64,000 bases of DNA from Duganella sp. OV510 (lineage in GTDB: Bacteria > Pseudomonadota > Gammaproteobacteria > Burkholderiales > Burkholderiaceae_D), in assembly GCF_900100205.1 (NCBI RefSeq), contig NZ_FNEQ01000006.1, forward strand, positions 186,001 through 250,000, written 5' to 3'. The position numbers and the translations under genes were made by a program. Shown here piece after piece: positions 1 through 8,126 of the stretch (the stretch's first letter is position 1; every line of letters starts with the position of its first letter). A model generated the notes under the pieces. It was given only the letters and a program-made list of their open reading frames with translations, had not been told where the DNA came from and made no database searches.

Positions 1-1128
1 CAGCACCACGGTGATGGCGGGTTCGATCATCGACTGCACCTTCTCGATCATCTCCTTCACTTCGCGGTTATAAAAATAGCTGACATTATGCAGCGCGCCA
101 TCCAGCGCGCCGGTGGATTCACCCACCCTGAGCATGCGGATGACCAACGGTGGGAAGATGCCGGTGTTCTGGAACGCCGCAGTAATTCCCTGACCCTCGG
201 AGATCTGCCGTGCTGCGCGGCGCAGGCCGGCCGCCACCACGCGGTTGCCGACGATGCCTTCGGACAGGTGGATGCATTCCAGGATGGTGATGCCAGAGGC
301 GTACATCATGGCGAAAAACGTGGCAAAGCGCGCCAGGATAATCCGGTGCAGCACCGGTCCAACCAGCCAGATACGCAGCTTGAAGCCATCGGCCGCGTAG
401 CGTGCCTGTTCGCTGCGCGCCAGCCAGGCACGCAGGACGAAGAAACCCAATAGCGGCACTGCCAGCATTACATACCAGTAGTCGATGAACAGGTTGGAGA
501 CAAAGATCAACGCCCGGGTGTGCAACGGCAGCGTGTTGCCCATGTTCTTGACGAAGGAAGTCAGTTGCGGCACCAGGTAAATCATCAGGAAGAACATCAC
601 GCCGGTCACAAACAGGCCGACTGCTGCCGGATACATGATGATCTTCTTGGTCTGCGATGCCAGCTCATCCTGCCATTTCAGCGTTTCCGACAGATTCTTG
701 AACACTTCGGCCAGCTTGCCGCTTTGCTCGCCAGCGGTAATCAGGCTGGTGAACGTCAGGTCGAATACTTCAGGATATTGCGCCAGCGCGGCCGACAGTT
801 GCTTGCCGCCTTCGATGTTTTCAATCAGGCCGGTAATCATTTCACGGAAGCGCGGATGGTCGATGCTTTCGCGCAGGTCGTTGAGGCCGTCCAGTATCGG
901 CACGCCGGCACCGCTCATCTGCTCCATGTGGAAGCAGAAATTGATCAGGTCCTTGCGGGTGATCACGCGCTTGATGGCGATGACCTTGGCGCGCGATACG
1001 CGGCAGTCGATCAGGTCCAGCCCCATACGATGCAGGCGCAGCTCCAAATCTGGTTCGTTGGCGGCGTCCATATTTCCCGGCGAAATATGGCCGCTGGCAT
1101 CCATCGCACGATAGAGATATTGCGGCAT
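1..1128 (-). CDS. mshG: MSHA/type II secretion inner-membrane platform protein (MshG/GspF family), 3' end outside window
   Basis: Inner-membrane platform of a type IV pilus machine; it anchors the assembly ATPase and helps extract pilin subunits. 376 codons are visible starting at MPQYLYRAMDASG, the usual GspF-type opening, and the family is about 400 residues, so only a short tail is missing. Two GspF domains are readable, with a long hydrophobic stretch near residues 165-190 (IIMYPAAVGLFVTGVMFFLM) and another near 210-240. The second domain ends with the family-typical GES-G pattern and enters the last membrane segment at the window edge. The ATG shares one base with the TGA of the upstream ATPase gene, so the two are translationally coupled. 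Distinct from the second copy at 9837. Confidence 0.9.
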   Translation of the reverse strand, partial: MPQYLYRAMDASGHISPGNMDAANEPDLELRLHRMGLDLIDCRVSRAKVIAIKRVITRKDLINFCFHMEQMSGAGVPILDGLNDLRESIDHPRFREMITGLIENIEGGKQLSAALAQYPEVFDLTFTSLITAGEQSGKLAEVFKNLSETLKWQDELASQTKKIIMYPAAVGLFVTGVMFFLMIYLVPQLTSFVKNMGNTLPLHTRALIFVSNLFIDYWYVMLAVPLLGFFVLRAWLARSEQARYAADGFKLRIWLVGPVLHRIILARFATFFAMMYASGITILECIHLSEGIVGNRVVAAGLRRAARQISEGQGITAAFQNTGIFPPLVIRMLRVGESTGALDGALHNVSYFYNREVKEMIEKVQSMIEPAITVVL

Positions 1129-2831
1129 CAGCCCAGCCTTTCGGTAAGGTCCACCACGCGGCCGACTTCCTCCAGCGTGGTGACGCCCTCGCGCACACGG
1201 CGCAAGCCGTCGTCGATCAGGCTATGGAAGCCGCCGGCGGCAGCAGCGGTTTTCAATTCGCGGGTGGAGACGCGGCGCGCCACCAGTTCATCCAGCGCCG
1301 GCGTCATTTTCAGCAGCTCGATGATCGCCAGGCGGCCTTTGTAGCCCTGGTGCGCGCACCTGTCGCAGCCGACCGCATGGTACAGCGTCTGCGGGCCGGC
1401 GTCGGCGGCAATGTCGAGCAGCTGGCGTTCGACATCGTCCGCCACATGCGCCGCGCGGCAACTGGTGCACAGCTTGCGCACCAGGCGCTGGGCGATGATG
1501 CCGATGATGTTGCCGGCCATGATGTCCGCCAGCACACCGATGTCCAGCAGGCGCGGGATGGCGCCGATGGCGGAGTTGGTATGCAGCGTCGAATACACCT
1601 GGTGACCGGTCATGGCGGCGGAAAACGCCATCTCGGCGGTCTCCTTGTCGCGGATCTCACCGACCAGTATCACATCCGGGTCCTGCCGCATCATCGAGCG
1701 GATGCCTTCGGCGAAACCCATCTTGGCCGATTCGTTGACCGAGGTCTGGCGTATCATATTCATCGGGTATTCGACCGGGTCCTCCAGCGTCATGATGTTG
1801 ACGCTTTCGGTGTTGATATGGTTCAGGATCGAATACAGTGTGGTGGTCTTGCCGGAGCCGGTCGGCCCGGTCACCAGAATCACGCCGTCCGGGCGGGCGA
1901 TCATCAGCTTGAGCAGGTTCAGCTCGTTCTCGCCGAGGCCCAGTCCATCCAGCGGCACGATGCCTTTCTGGCGATCGAGTACGCGCAGCACGAAGTTTTC
2001 GCCGTGCGTGGTCGGCTGCGCCGAGGCGCGGAAATCGATCTGGCGGCCGGAAAACTTGATCGAAATACGGCCGTCCTGTGGCGCCCGCGTTTCGGCGATG
2101 TTCATCGTCGACATCACTTTCAGCCGCACCGCCATGGCCGGCCAGTAGGACTTGTGCAGGCTGCGGATCTGGCGCAGGATGCCGTCGATGCGATACCGGA
2201 TGCGCAAGAAGCTTTGCTCCGGCTCGAAGTGCAAATCGGAGGCGCCGTTCTGCACCGCGTCGGCCAGGATGGCATCGATCAGACGCACCATCGGCTGGCT
2301 GTATTCATCCGAGGTGGTGCCGAGGCTGGCGTAATTGACTTCGCCGGTTTCGATCTCGTGCAGGATGCCGTCGATCGACAGTTCGAAGCCGTAGTACTGG
2401 TCGATGGCGCGCTGGATGTCGGACTCGTTGACCAGCAGCGGCGTCAGTGTGATGCCCTTGACCAGCATCGCGCTGATCTGGTCCAGGGCGACAATGTTGC
2501 TGGTGTCGGACATGGCCAGGATCAGATTGTCGGTGGCGCGTTCGTAGACGATCGGAAACACGCGGTAGCGCTTCGCCACGTCTTTCGGAATCAGCTTGAG
2601 CGCGATGGCGTCCACCACCAGACTGTTGAGGTCCGCGCTTTGCGTATTGAGGTTTTCCGACAGCGCCTCGCGCACGGTCGCTTCAGTAACGAAGCCCAGC
2701 GCAATCAGCAATTTCCCCAAGGGCTCGTTGCTGCTTTTTTGCTCGATCAGCGCGATGCGCAGCTGGTCTTCGCTGATGATGCCCTTCTGTATCAGCAGTT
2801 TGCCGAGCGGGAGTTTGGGTTGTTCTGCCAT
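1128..2831 (-). CDS. mshE: MSHA pilus assembly ATPase MshE (GspE/PulE family), first copy
   Basis: 567 residues, the usual length for hexameric pilus-extension ATPases. The N-terminus (PLGKLLIQKGIISEDQLRIA, followed by a second LGKLLIALGFVTE repeat) matches the two-part MshEN motif that binds c-di-GMP in Vibrio MshE. The ATPase core has a Walker A GPTGSGKTTTLY with K328, an Asp box TLEDPVEY, a Walker B DVILVGEIRD and a His box STLHTNSA. Two CxxC pairs (CTSC and CDRC) form the zinc site in the C-terminal part. Only five bases separate it from the upstream TPR gene, and it overlaps mshG by one base. c-di-GMP binding is inferred from the motif only. Confidence 0.93.
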   Translation of the reverse strand: MAEQPKLPLGKLLIQKGIISEDQLRIALIEQKSSNEPLGKLLIALGFVTEATVREALSENLNTQSADLNSLVVDAIALKLIPKDVAKRYRVFPIVYERATDNLILAMSDTSNIVALDQISAMLVKGITLTPLLVNESDIQRAIDQYYGFELSIDGILHEIETGEVNYASLGTTSDEYSQPMVRLIDAILADAVQNGASDLHFEPEQSFLRIRYRIDGILRQIRSLHKSYWPAMAVRLKVMSTMNIAETRAPQDGRISIKFSGRQIDFRASAQPTTHGENFVLRVLDRQKGIVPLDGLGLGENELNLLKLMIARPDGVILVTGPTGSGKTTTLYSILNHINTESVNIMTLEDPVEYPMNMIRQTSVNESAKMGFAEGIRSMMRQDPDVILVGEIRDKETAEMAFSAAMTGHQVYSTLHTNSAIGAIPRLLDIGVLADIMAGNIIGIIAQRLVRKLCTSCRAAHVADDVERQLLDIAADAGPQTLYHAVGCDRCAHQGYKGRLAIIELLKMTPALDELVARRVSTRELKTAAAAGGFHSLIDDGLRRVREGVTTLEEVGRVVDLTERLG

Positions 2832-2836
2832 GTGTT

Positions 2837-4420
2837 TCAGTGAGCGGCGGTGGTCAGTTCATGCATGCGCTTGCGCAGCGCGTTGCGCTCGAAGCCGACC
2901 GCCTTGTCCTGCGCCAGTACCAGCGCGCGTTGATAATGGCTGAGTGCCAGTTTGCCTTGGTTCAGGCGATCGAGGCCGATGGCCAGGTTGTAGACATAGT
3001 CCGGGTTGTCCGGTGCGGCGCCCACCGCGCGGAAATAGGCTTGCTGGGCATCGGCCCAGCGGCCCTGCTGCGCGTACAGGTTACCGAGGGCGAACAGCAC
3101 CGGACCGGCCTCCGGATTGTTGGCGAGTATGCCTTTCAGCCGCGCTTCGCTCTGGCTGATATCGCCCTGGCGCAGACCGATCAGGCCGGCGGTGGCGTCG
3201 GCGTCGTTCGGCGCCAGTTCCAGCAGGCGCAAGTAGTAGCCTGCCGCCTTGTCTTTCAGGTTTTGCCGCGCGGCGACGTGTGCGGCGCCGAGCAGGGCGT
3301 CGCGATTGTTGGCATCCTGGGCGAGGGCAGCGTCGTACTGCTGCTGGGCGCGGACGGTGTCGCCACTGTTGAACGCCTGATAGGCGCCGTCCAGCGTTGG
3401 CGAGACCGGCGCCGGCTGCACCATGCGGGTCACGCGGATATCGTTATTGGGCGGCGCGGCAAGCACCGGCATCTGTTCTGCACGCGGCTGCGCGGCGGCC
3501 TGGATGGCTTGCTGGGCGGCGGCCAGCTCCTGCTCGGTCCTGGCGATGCGGCGTTCCAGCTCCTGCTGCGTGCGGCTGCTGCCGGCCCCAGGCGCCATCA
3601 TCAGGTCGGCATCGCCGGCGCCGGGTGCGGTATCCACGCCAGCTGCGGCGGCCGGCTCGGCCACCACACCATTGGCGATGACCAGCTGGCCGGGACCGGG
3701 CGAAGCGCCGGTGGCGCCGGCCGGTGGCATTGGCACCGGCGGCAGGCTGGCGCCAGCGCCTGGCGCGGTCAACGCACGCCAGTAATAAATGCCGAAACCG
3801 CCGACCAGCAATACCAGCACGGCAATCAGGCTGAACAGCCGTAGCCGTTCGGGATCAAGGCCGCTGGGCTCGGTGATGACGTTGGTACGCACGCGCGCGC
3901 GCGCGGCCTCAGCGGTACGCGGTCTGGCGCCCGCAGCAGTGTTGCCGGCCTTGTCGCTGGCGCTGGTCTGCGCACTGGCGGTTGCAGCCGGCGCTGCTGC
4001 CGCTGCTGCTGTACCCGCCGCAGGGTGCGGGCTGCTGCTGGCCGGTGCCGGCGCATGCGGTGCTGCCGCCGCAGCGGATGGCGCTGCCACTGGCGGCAGC
4101 TGTGCCGCCGCCGGCGCTGGCGCAGGTGGCGCCGCGACAGGATCGGGCACCAGGTCCATGGTGAGGCCGGGTTGCTGGTGATCGCTGACGGGCGGCAAAG
4201 GGCTGGGCGAGGGGCGCGGGCCTGGCGTAGCGGCAACCGGCGGCGCCAGCGGCTCCAGGCTCAGGCCGTCCATCGGTTCCAGGCTGAATTCGTGCGCCGG
4301 CGCCGGCGTCAATGCCAGAACCCCGTCGAACGCCGCCGATGGCCGGTCCAGTTCATCTTCGGAAAGCGCGTTTTGTTTGGCGCGCTCGGCTTTCTTCAGC
4401 GCTTGCATTAGCAGACTCAT
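2837..4420 (-). CDS. TPR membrane protein in MshN position
   Basis: 527 residues. A short conserved N-terminus (MSLLMQALKKAERAKQ) is followed by about 150 residues of Pro/Ala-rich linker, a single membrane helix near residues 194-215 (SLIAVLVLLVGGFGIYYW), a second low-complexity and coiled segment (about 280-310), then several tetratricopeptide repeats to the C-terminus. This is the architecture of MshN, a periplasmic TPR component of MSHA machines, and resembles the MshN of the second cluster (20272), which starts MSLINKMLQDLDARG. The start overlaps the secretin stop by four bases. The exact role of MshN is not established; assignment rests on position and architecture. Confidence 0.78.
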   Translation of the reverse strand: MSLLMQALKKAERAKQNALSEDELDRPSAAFDGVLALTPAPAHEFSLEPMDGLSLEPLAPPVAATPGPRPSPSPLPPVSDHQQPGLTMDLVPDPVAAPPAPAPAAAQLPPVAAPSAAAAAPHAPAPASSSPHPAAGTAAAAAAPAATASAQTSASDKAGNTAAGARPRTAEAARARVRTNVITEPSGLDPERLRLFSLIAVLVLLVGGFGIYYWRALTAPGAGASLPPVPMPPAGATGASPGPGQLVIANGVVAEPAAAAGVDTAPGAGDADLMMAPGAGSSRTQQELERRIARTEQELAAAQQAIQAAAQPRAEQMPVLAAPPNNDIRVTRMVQPAPVSPTLDGAYQAFNSGDTVRAQQQYDAALAQDANNRDALLGAAHVAARQNLKDKAAGYYLRLLELAPNDADATAGLIGLRQGDISQSEARLKGILANNPEAGPVLFALGNLYAQQGRWADAQQAYFRAVGAAPDNPDYVYNLAIGLDRLNQGKLALSHYQRALVLAQDKAVGFERNALRKRMHELTTAAH

Positions 4421-6279
4421 GATCCATTAGCCTTAGGAACAGGATACGCTTCGGTGTCGGGCTGCTGGCCCGGCAGCAGGTAGCGATAATCTTTGTAATC
4501 ACCATTGATGCTGGCATCCTTCACCACCACCGGACGCATGAAGATCACCAGTTCGGTCTTGGTACTGTTCTCGTTACGGTAGGAGAATAGATTGCCCACC
4601 ACCGGCAGGCTGCTCAGCAGCGGGATGCCGTCCTTGGCGTTATCCATCGAATCCTGCATCAGCCCACCCATGACGGCGATCTGGCCGCTGTTCACTTTCA
4701 TGATCGATTCCAGCTCGCGCGCCTGGATCACCGGTACATTGCTGACCACCGAACCCAGCGCAGGATTGGGGTCCTTGACGTAGCCCACCACGCGGGTAAT
4801 CGTTGGGCGCACGTTGAGCGTTACCTCGTCGGATTCGGAAATCTGCGGCGTCACGCTCATCACAAAGCCGACCGGCACGGTTTCCAGATGCGACTCATAG
4901 ATGGCTGGCGTGCTGACGCCGCCGCTGGAATTGAGCACCGCCGGTGTCACCTTGATCGAGAAGAACACATTGTTGTCGACCACCTTCAACAAGGCCGTCT
5001 GGTTGTTCAGTACGCTGATTTTCGGGCTGGACAGGACTTTCACCTTGCCGAAAGACTCCAGCAATTGAATGGTGGCTGCAATATCGCCCAGGCGGCTGGT
5101 GGGATTCACATAGTTCATCACAAACACGCCTGCAGTGCTGCCCGGTGTGACGCCGCTGGGCAGCGTGACGCTGCCAACCTGGCGCTGATTCAGGGTCAGG
5201 CCGCCTTTGCCGATGTATTTCCAATCGATGCCTTGCTGAAAAGAGTCGCTCAGCTTGACTTCGATAATGGTGGCCTCAATCAGCACCTGGCGCTTGGCCG
5301 CGCCGAGCACCAGATCCAGGAATTGCTGGATTTTTTCATGCTGGCGGGAGGTTGCGCGCACGGCGATCAGGCCGCCCTCGGGATTGACAATGACCGCGCT
5401 TCTGATTTTAGCGTCGGCACCACCCTGCGTCAGCAGCGCCGCCGAAAACGCCTGTCCACCGCGCTCGCCGGACTGGGACGGCTGCTGTTGCGCCAGCGGG
5501 TCGGCCGGCGTATCGCTGAGGTTGGATGCGCGCAGCATGTCGCGGATATTTTTTTCCAGGTTGTACCAGAAATTATTATCCGAGCGATTATTGACCGAGG
5601 TGGTCGAGTTATTGCTGCCGCTGCCTTGCTGGCCGCCACTGCCATTGCTGCCATTGCTGCCGTTGTACTGCGCTTGTTGTGGCAACTGCCCATTCGGGGC
5701 GAACGCCTGCTGCTGGGTGTTGTTTTGCGACGACTGCATGATCGCGTTCTGGCCGCTGTCGCCAGCGCCAGCGCCTGTAGTGGAGATCTGCGTCGCGATA
5801 TTCACGCTGCTGCTGGTGCTGCGCGCGATGTTGACGTAATCGACCTTGTAGTTGCGCCACTCCGGCGTATCCGGCAACACCGTCAGCGTGCTGCCGTTGA
5901 TTTCATAGCGCATGTCTATCTGGCGCTGGATGCGGCTCAGCAGTTGCGGCAGCGTCTGATCGAGCGCGTTCAGCGTTACCGCACCTTCCAGGCCCGGATG
6001 CACGTCGACATTCATGCCGGCATCGCGCGCCAGGGCAAACAGCAAGGACTGCACCGGCACCTTGTGGACGGTCACAGAGTAGGTTTCCACCTTGGCGGCC
6101 GGCTTCGGTGCGGGCAATGCCACACTTTGCCGTACCGGCTCCGGTATCGATCCGGCAGGCGGTGGCGCTTCGGTCACGTGCGAGGGAGATGGCGCAATGG
6201 TATGGCTGGCACAGGCGCTTAGTAGTACGCTGAGTACGCTGCCAAGCAAGGGGACGGTACGGGAGCTGAGTGTTTTCAT
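4417..6279 (-). CDS. mshL: MSHA-type secretin MshL, first copy (outer-membrane pilus channel)
   Basis: 620-residue lipoprotein secretin. The signal peptide ends in the lipobox LLSAC (Cys23). After it come an STN/N0-like domain (HKVPVQSLLFALARDAGMNV), an Asn/Gly/Ser/Gln-rich linker around residues 190-245, an N1-type ring domain, and the C-terminal secretin barrel (SGQIAVMGGLMQD, then VPVIQARELESIMKVNSGQ). The ATG at 6279 is preferred over an in-frame GTG at 6297 because a GGAAAG ribosome site lies just upstream and the lipoprotein signal begins there. It feeds directly (ATGA) into the TPR gene. A paralogue is encoded at 17631. Confidence 0.92.
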   Translation of the reverse strand: MKTLSSRTVPLLGSVLSVLLSACASHTIAPSPSHVTEAPPPAGSIPEPVRQSVALPAPKPAAKVETYSVTVHKVPVQSLLFALARDAGMNVDVHPGLEGAVTLNALDQTLPQLLSRIQRQIDMRYEINGSTLTVLPDTPEWRNYKVDYVNIARSTSSSVNIATQISTTGAGAGDSGQNAIMQSSQNNTQQQAFAPNGQLPQQAQYNGSNGSNGSGGQQGSGSNNSTTSVNNRSDNNFWYNLEKNIRDMLRASNLSDTPADPLAQQQPSQSGERGGQAFSAALLTQGGADAKIRSAVIVNPEGGLIAVRATSRQHEKIQQFLDLVLGAAKRQVLIEATIIEVKLSDSFQQGIDWKYIGKGGLTLNQRQVGSVTLPSGVTPGSTAGVFVMNYVNPTSRLGDIAATIQLLESFGKVKVLSSPKISVLNNQTALLKVVDNNVFFSIKVTPAVLNSSGGVSTPAIYESHLETVPVGFVMSVTPQISESDEVTLNVRPTITRVVGYVKDPNPALGSVVSNVPVIQARELESIMKVNSGQIAVMGGLMQDSMDNAKDGIPLLSSLPVVGNLFSYRNENSTKTELVIFMRPVVVKDASINGDYKDYRYLLPGQQPDTEAYPVPKANGS

Positions 6280-6348
6280 TGTTTCTTTCCGGCCCACGGA
6301 TGACGCAGGAAGGTTTGTTGCAATTTTACAATTATGTCTGACATGATC

Positions 6349-7266
6349 TTATAAATTTGATGCCGCCGCAAGGACGCTCCAGCAAATTCCGCCAATTAGA
6401 AGCAGCAGCAAACACGTCAGCGCAACAGGTCGCCACCAACGTGCTGTTTGCAAGCGGCGCTGACCGAATGGTGACTCAGCGATGGCCTGCCGCGCATGCC
6501 TGGCTTCGACCACGGCGGCATCGGCCGCAAACGCGGCCAGCAGCGCCTTGTCGGCCAGGATGTTGATGCGGCGGACGATGCCTTCCGAGGCGTTGGCGAT
6601 CAGCCGCGCGGCTGCCGGGCTGAAGATCGGCGTGCCTTCATGGCCGGCGGCGCGCAGGCGGTGGGCGAGGAAGTCGGCGGTCAGCGACGCATGCAGTGCT
6701 GGCACGGTGAAACTATGGGTGATGCGCTCTTTTAGCTGGCGCATGCTGGACAGATCGAGATGCTGGTCCAGCTCCGGCTGGCCAAACAGTACGATTTGCA
6801 GCAGTTTGCTGCGCGCCGTCTCCAGATTGGTCAACAGGCGGATCGCTTCCAGCGTGTCGAGTGGCATGGCCTGGGCTTCTTCCACCAGTAGCACAACCTG
6901 GCGACCGGCGCTGTGCCGTCTGATCAGTTCGGCGTGCAGGCTGCGCTGCACCTCATCGGCGCGCAGGCCATGGGTTGCCAGTCCCAGCTCGGCAGCGATG
7001 GCATGCTGCACCTCCAGCGGATCGAGATTCGGATTGACCAGATAAATCACATCGATGTGCCGTGGCATGCGGCGTTCCAGCATGCGGCACAGCATGGTCT
7101 TGCCGGCACCGACCTCGCCGGTCACTTTAATAATGCCTTCGCCGTGGCTGACCGCGTACAGCATCGCTTCGAGGATATCGCCACGCTCGTTACCCGCATA
7201 GAAGAAGGCCGGATTGGGCGTGATGTTGAACGGCGATTCGCGCAAGCCGAAGTGAGATTGGTACAT
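6349..7266 (-). CDS. mshM: MSHA biogenesis AAA ATPase MshM (ExeA-like), first copy
   Basis: 305 residues starting MYQSHFGLRESPFNITPNP, the standard ExeA/MshM opening; longer upstream reading is not protein-like, so the start is 7266. Walker A is GEVGAGKT (K56). Walker B reads VVLLVEEAQA, with Glu where the second copy (19382) and most relatives have Asp (LLLLDEAQA). A C-terminal membrane helix (VALTCLLLLLIGGICW) anchors it. ExeA-type ATPases assist secretin placement through the cell wall in type II secretion; MshM is assumed to do the same for MshL. It follows the ABC ATPase by 10 bases and precedes mshL by 69 bases. Confidence 0.88.
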   Translation of the reverse strand: MYQSHFGLRESPFNITPNPAFFYAGNERGDILEAMLYAVSHGEGIIKVTGEVGAGKTMLCRMLERRMPRHIDVIYLVNPNLDPLEVQHAIAAELGLATHGLRADEVQRSLHAELIRRHSAGRQVVLLVEEAQAMPLDTLEAIRLLTNLETARSKLLQIVLFGQPELDQHLDLSSMRQLKERITHSFTVPALHASLTADFLAHRLRAAGHEGTPIFSPAAARLIANASEGIVRRINILADKALLAAFAADAAVVEARHARQAIAESPFGQRRLQTARWWRPVALTCLLLLLIGGICWSVLAAASNL

Positions 7267-7276
7267 GACGGCTCGC

Positions 7277-7993
7277 TTAGGCGATGCAAGCCAGGAAGGC
7301 TTGCTCCAGCGTGGCGACGCCATATTGCGCGCGGCATTCTGCCGGCGTGCCGGCAAAACGGATGTGGCCGTCATGCAGGATGGCCATGCGGTCGCACAGC
7401 TCGTCAACATCAGCCAGCGCGTGCGAGGTCAGGAACAGCGTGCTGCCGGCCCGGTGCCGCGCGCGCAGCTGCTCTTTCAGGCATGCGCGCGCTTTTGGAT
7501 CGAGGCCACTCATAGGCTCGTCCAGCACATACAGCGGCTTCTGTGCCAGTAGACTGGCTGCCAGGCCCAGCTTTTGCGTCATGCCTTTGGAATAATTGCG
7601 CACTTTCTGTTTGAGCGCGTGCGCATCCAGGTCGAGCGCGGCCAGCGTAGCGGACACAGCTTGTGGATCGTAACGCATGCCCTGCAAGCTCAGCAGATAG
7701 CGGATGAAGTCGGCACCGGTCAAATAGTAGGGCGGCGTGAAGCGTTCGGGCAGGAAGCCCAGCGTCGCGCGCGCGCTGGGCCGATGGTGCGGCTGGCCGA
7801 AGATGTCAATGCTGCCGCCGTCCAGTGCACAAAAATCCAACAGACATTTGATCAGGCTGGTTTTGCCGGCGCCATTGACGCCGACCAGGCCAAAGCTCTC
7901 GCCGACGCGCAGTTCCAGGTCTACGCCGCGCAGTACAGTGGCCGCACCATAGCGTTTGACGACTTGCTGGAAACGCAGGGCGGGCACGGTCAT
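7277..7993 (-). CDS. ABC transporter ATP-binding protein (ABC-2 type), no permease beside it
   Basis: 238 residues from MTVPALRFQQVVKRYG. It has Walker A GVNGAGKTS, a signature read as NYSKGMTQKLGLA, Walker B PLYVLDEP, and a switch His in FLTSHALADVDELCDR. The signature NYSKGMTQ and the overall length fit the ABC-2/DrrA-like export branch. No membrane subunit is adjacent: the next gene in the same direction, 10 bases on, is mshM, and upstream is the divergent second mshE. It may supply a permease elsewhere or be a passenger of the pilus operon. Start chosen at 7993 because the reading before it lacks homology-like sequence; the ribosome site is weak. Confidence 0.85.
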   Translation of the reverse strand: MTVPALRFQQVVKRYGAATVLRGVDLELRVGESFGLVGVNGAGKTSLIKCLLDFCALDGGSIDIFGQPHHRPSARATLGFLPERFTPPYYLTGADFIRYLLSLQGMRYDPQAVSATLAALDLDAHALKQKVRNYSKGMTQKLGLAASLLAQKPLYVLDEPMSGLDPKARACLKEQLRARHRAGSTLFLTSHALADVDELCDRMAILHDGHIRFAGTPAECRAQYGVATLEQAFLACIA

Positions 7994-8126
7994 GGTTCGG
8001 CGAGGCTGTTGAAACGACCTACACTGTAGCGCATCCGTCCAAAGAAAGCGACACCTTAACTCGCCCTGAACGCCCATCTGTCATAGAATGGCCGCAAGTT
8101 TTGGTGACAATTGTTAAGGAGTAGGT

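Noticed and set aside
1224..2843. 539-codon open frame opposite the first MshE
   Set aside because: Antisense shadow of an ATPase with full Walker motifs; no ribosome site or domain.
4888..6222. 444-codon open frame opposite the first MshL
   Set aside because: Antisense shadow; secretin motifs are intact on the other strand.
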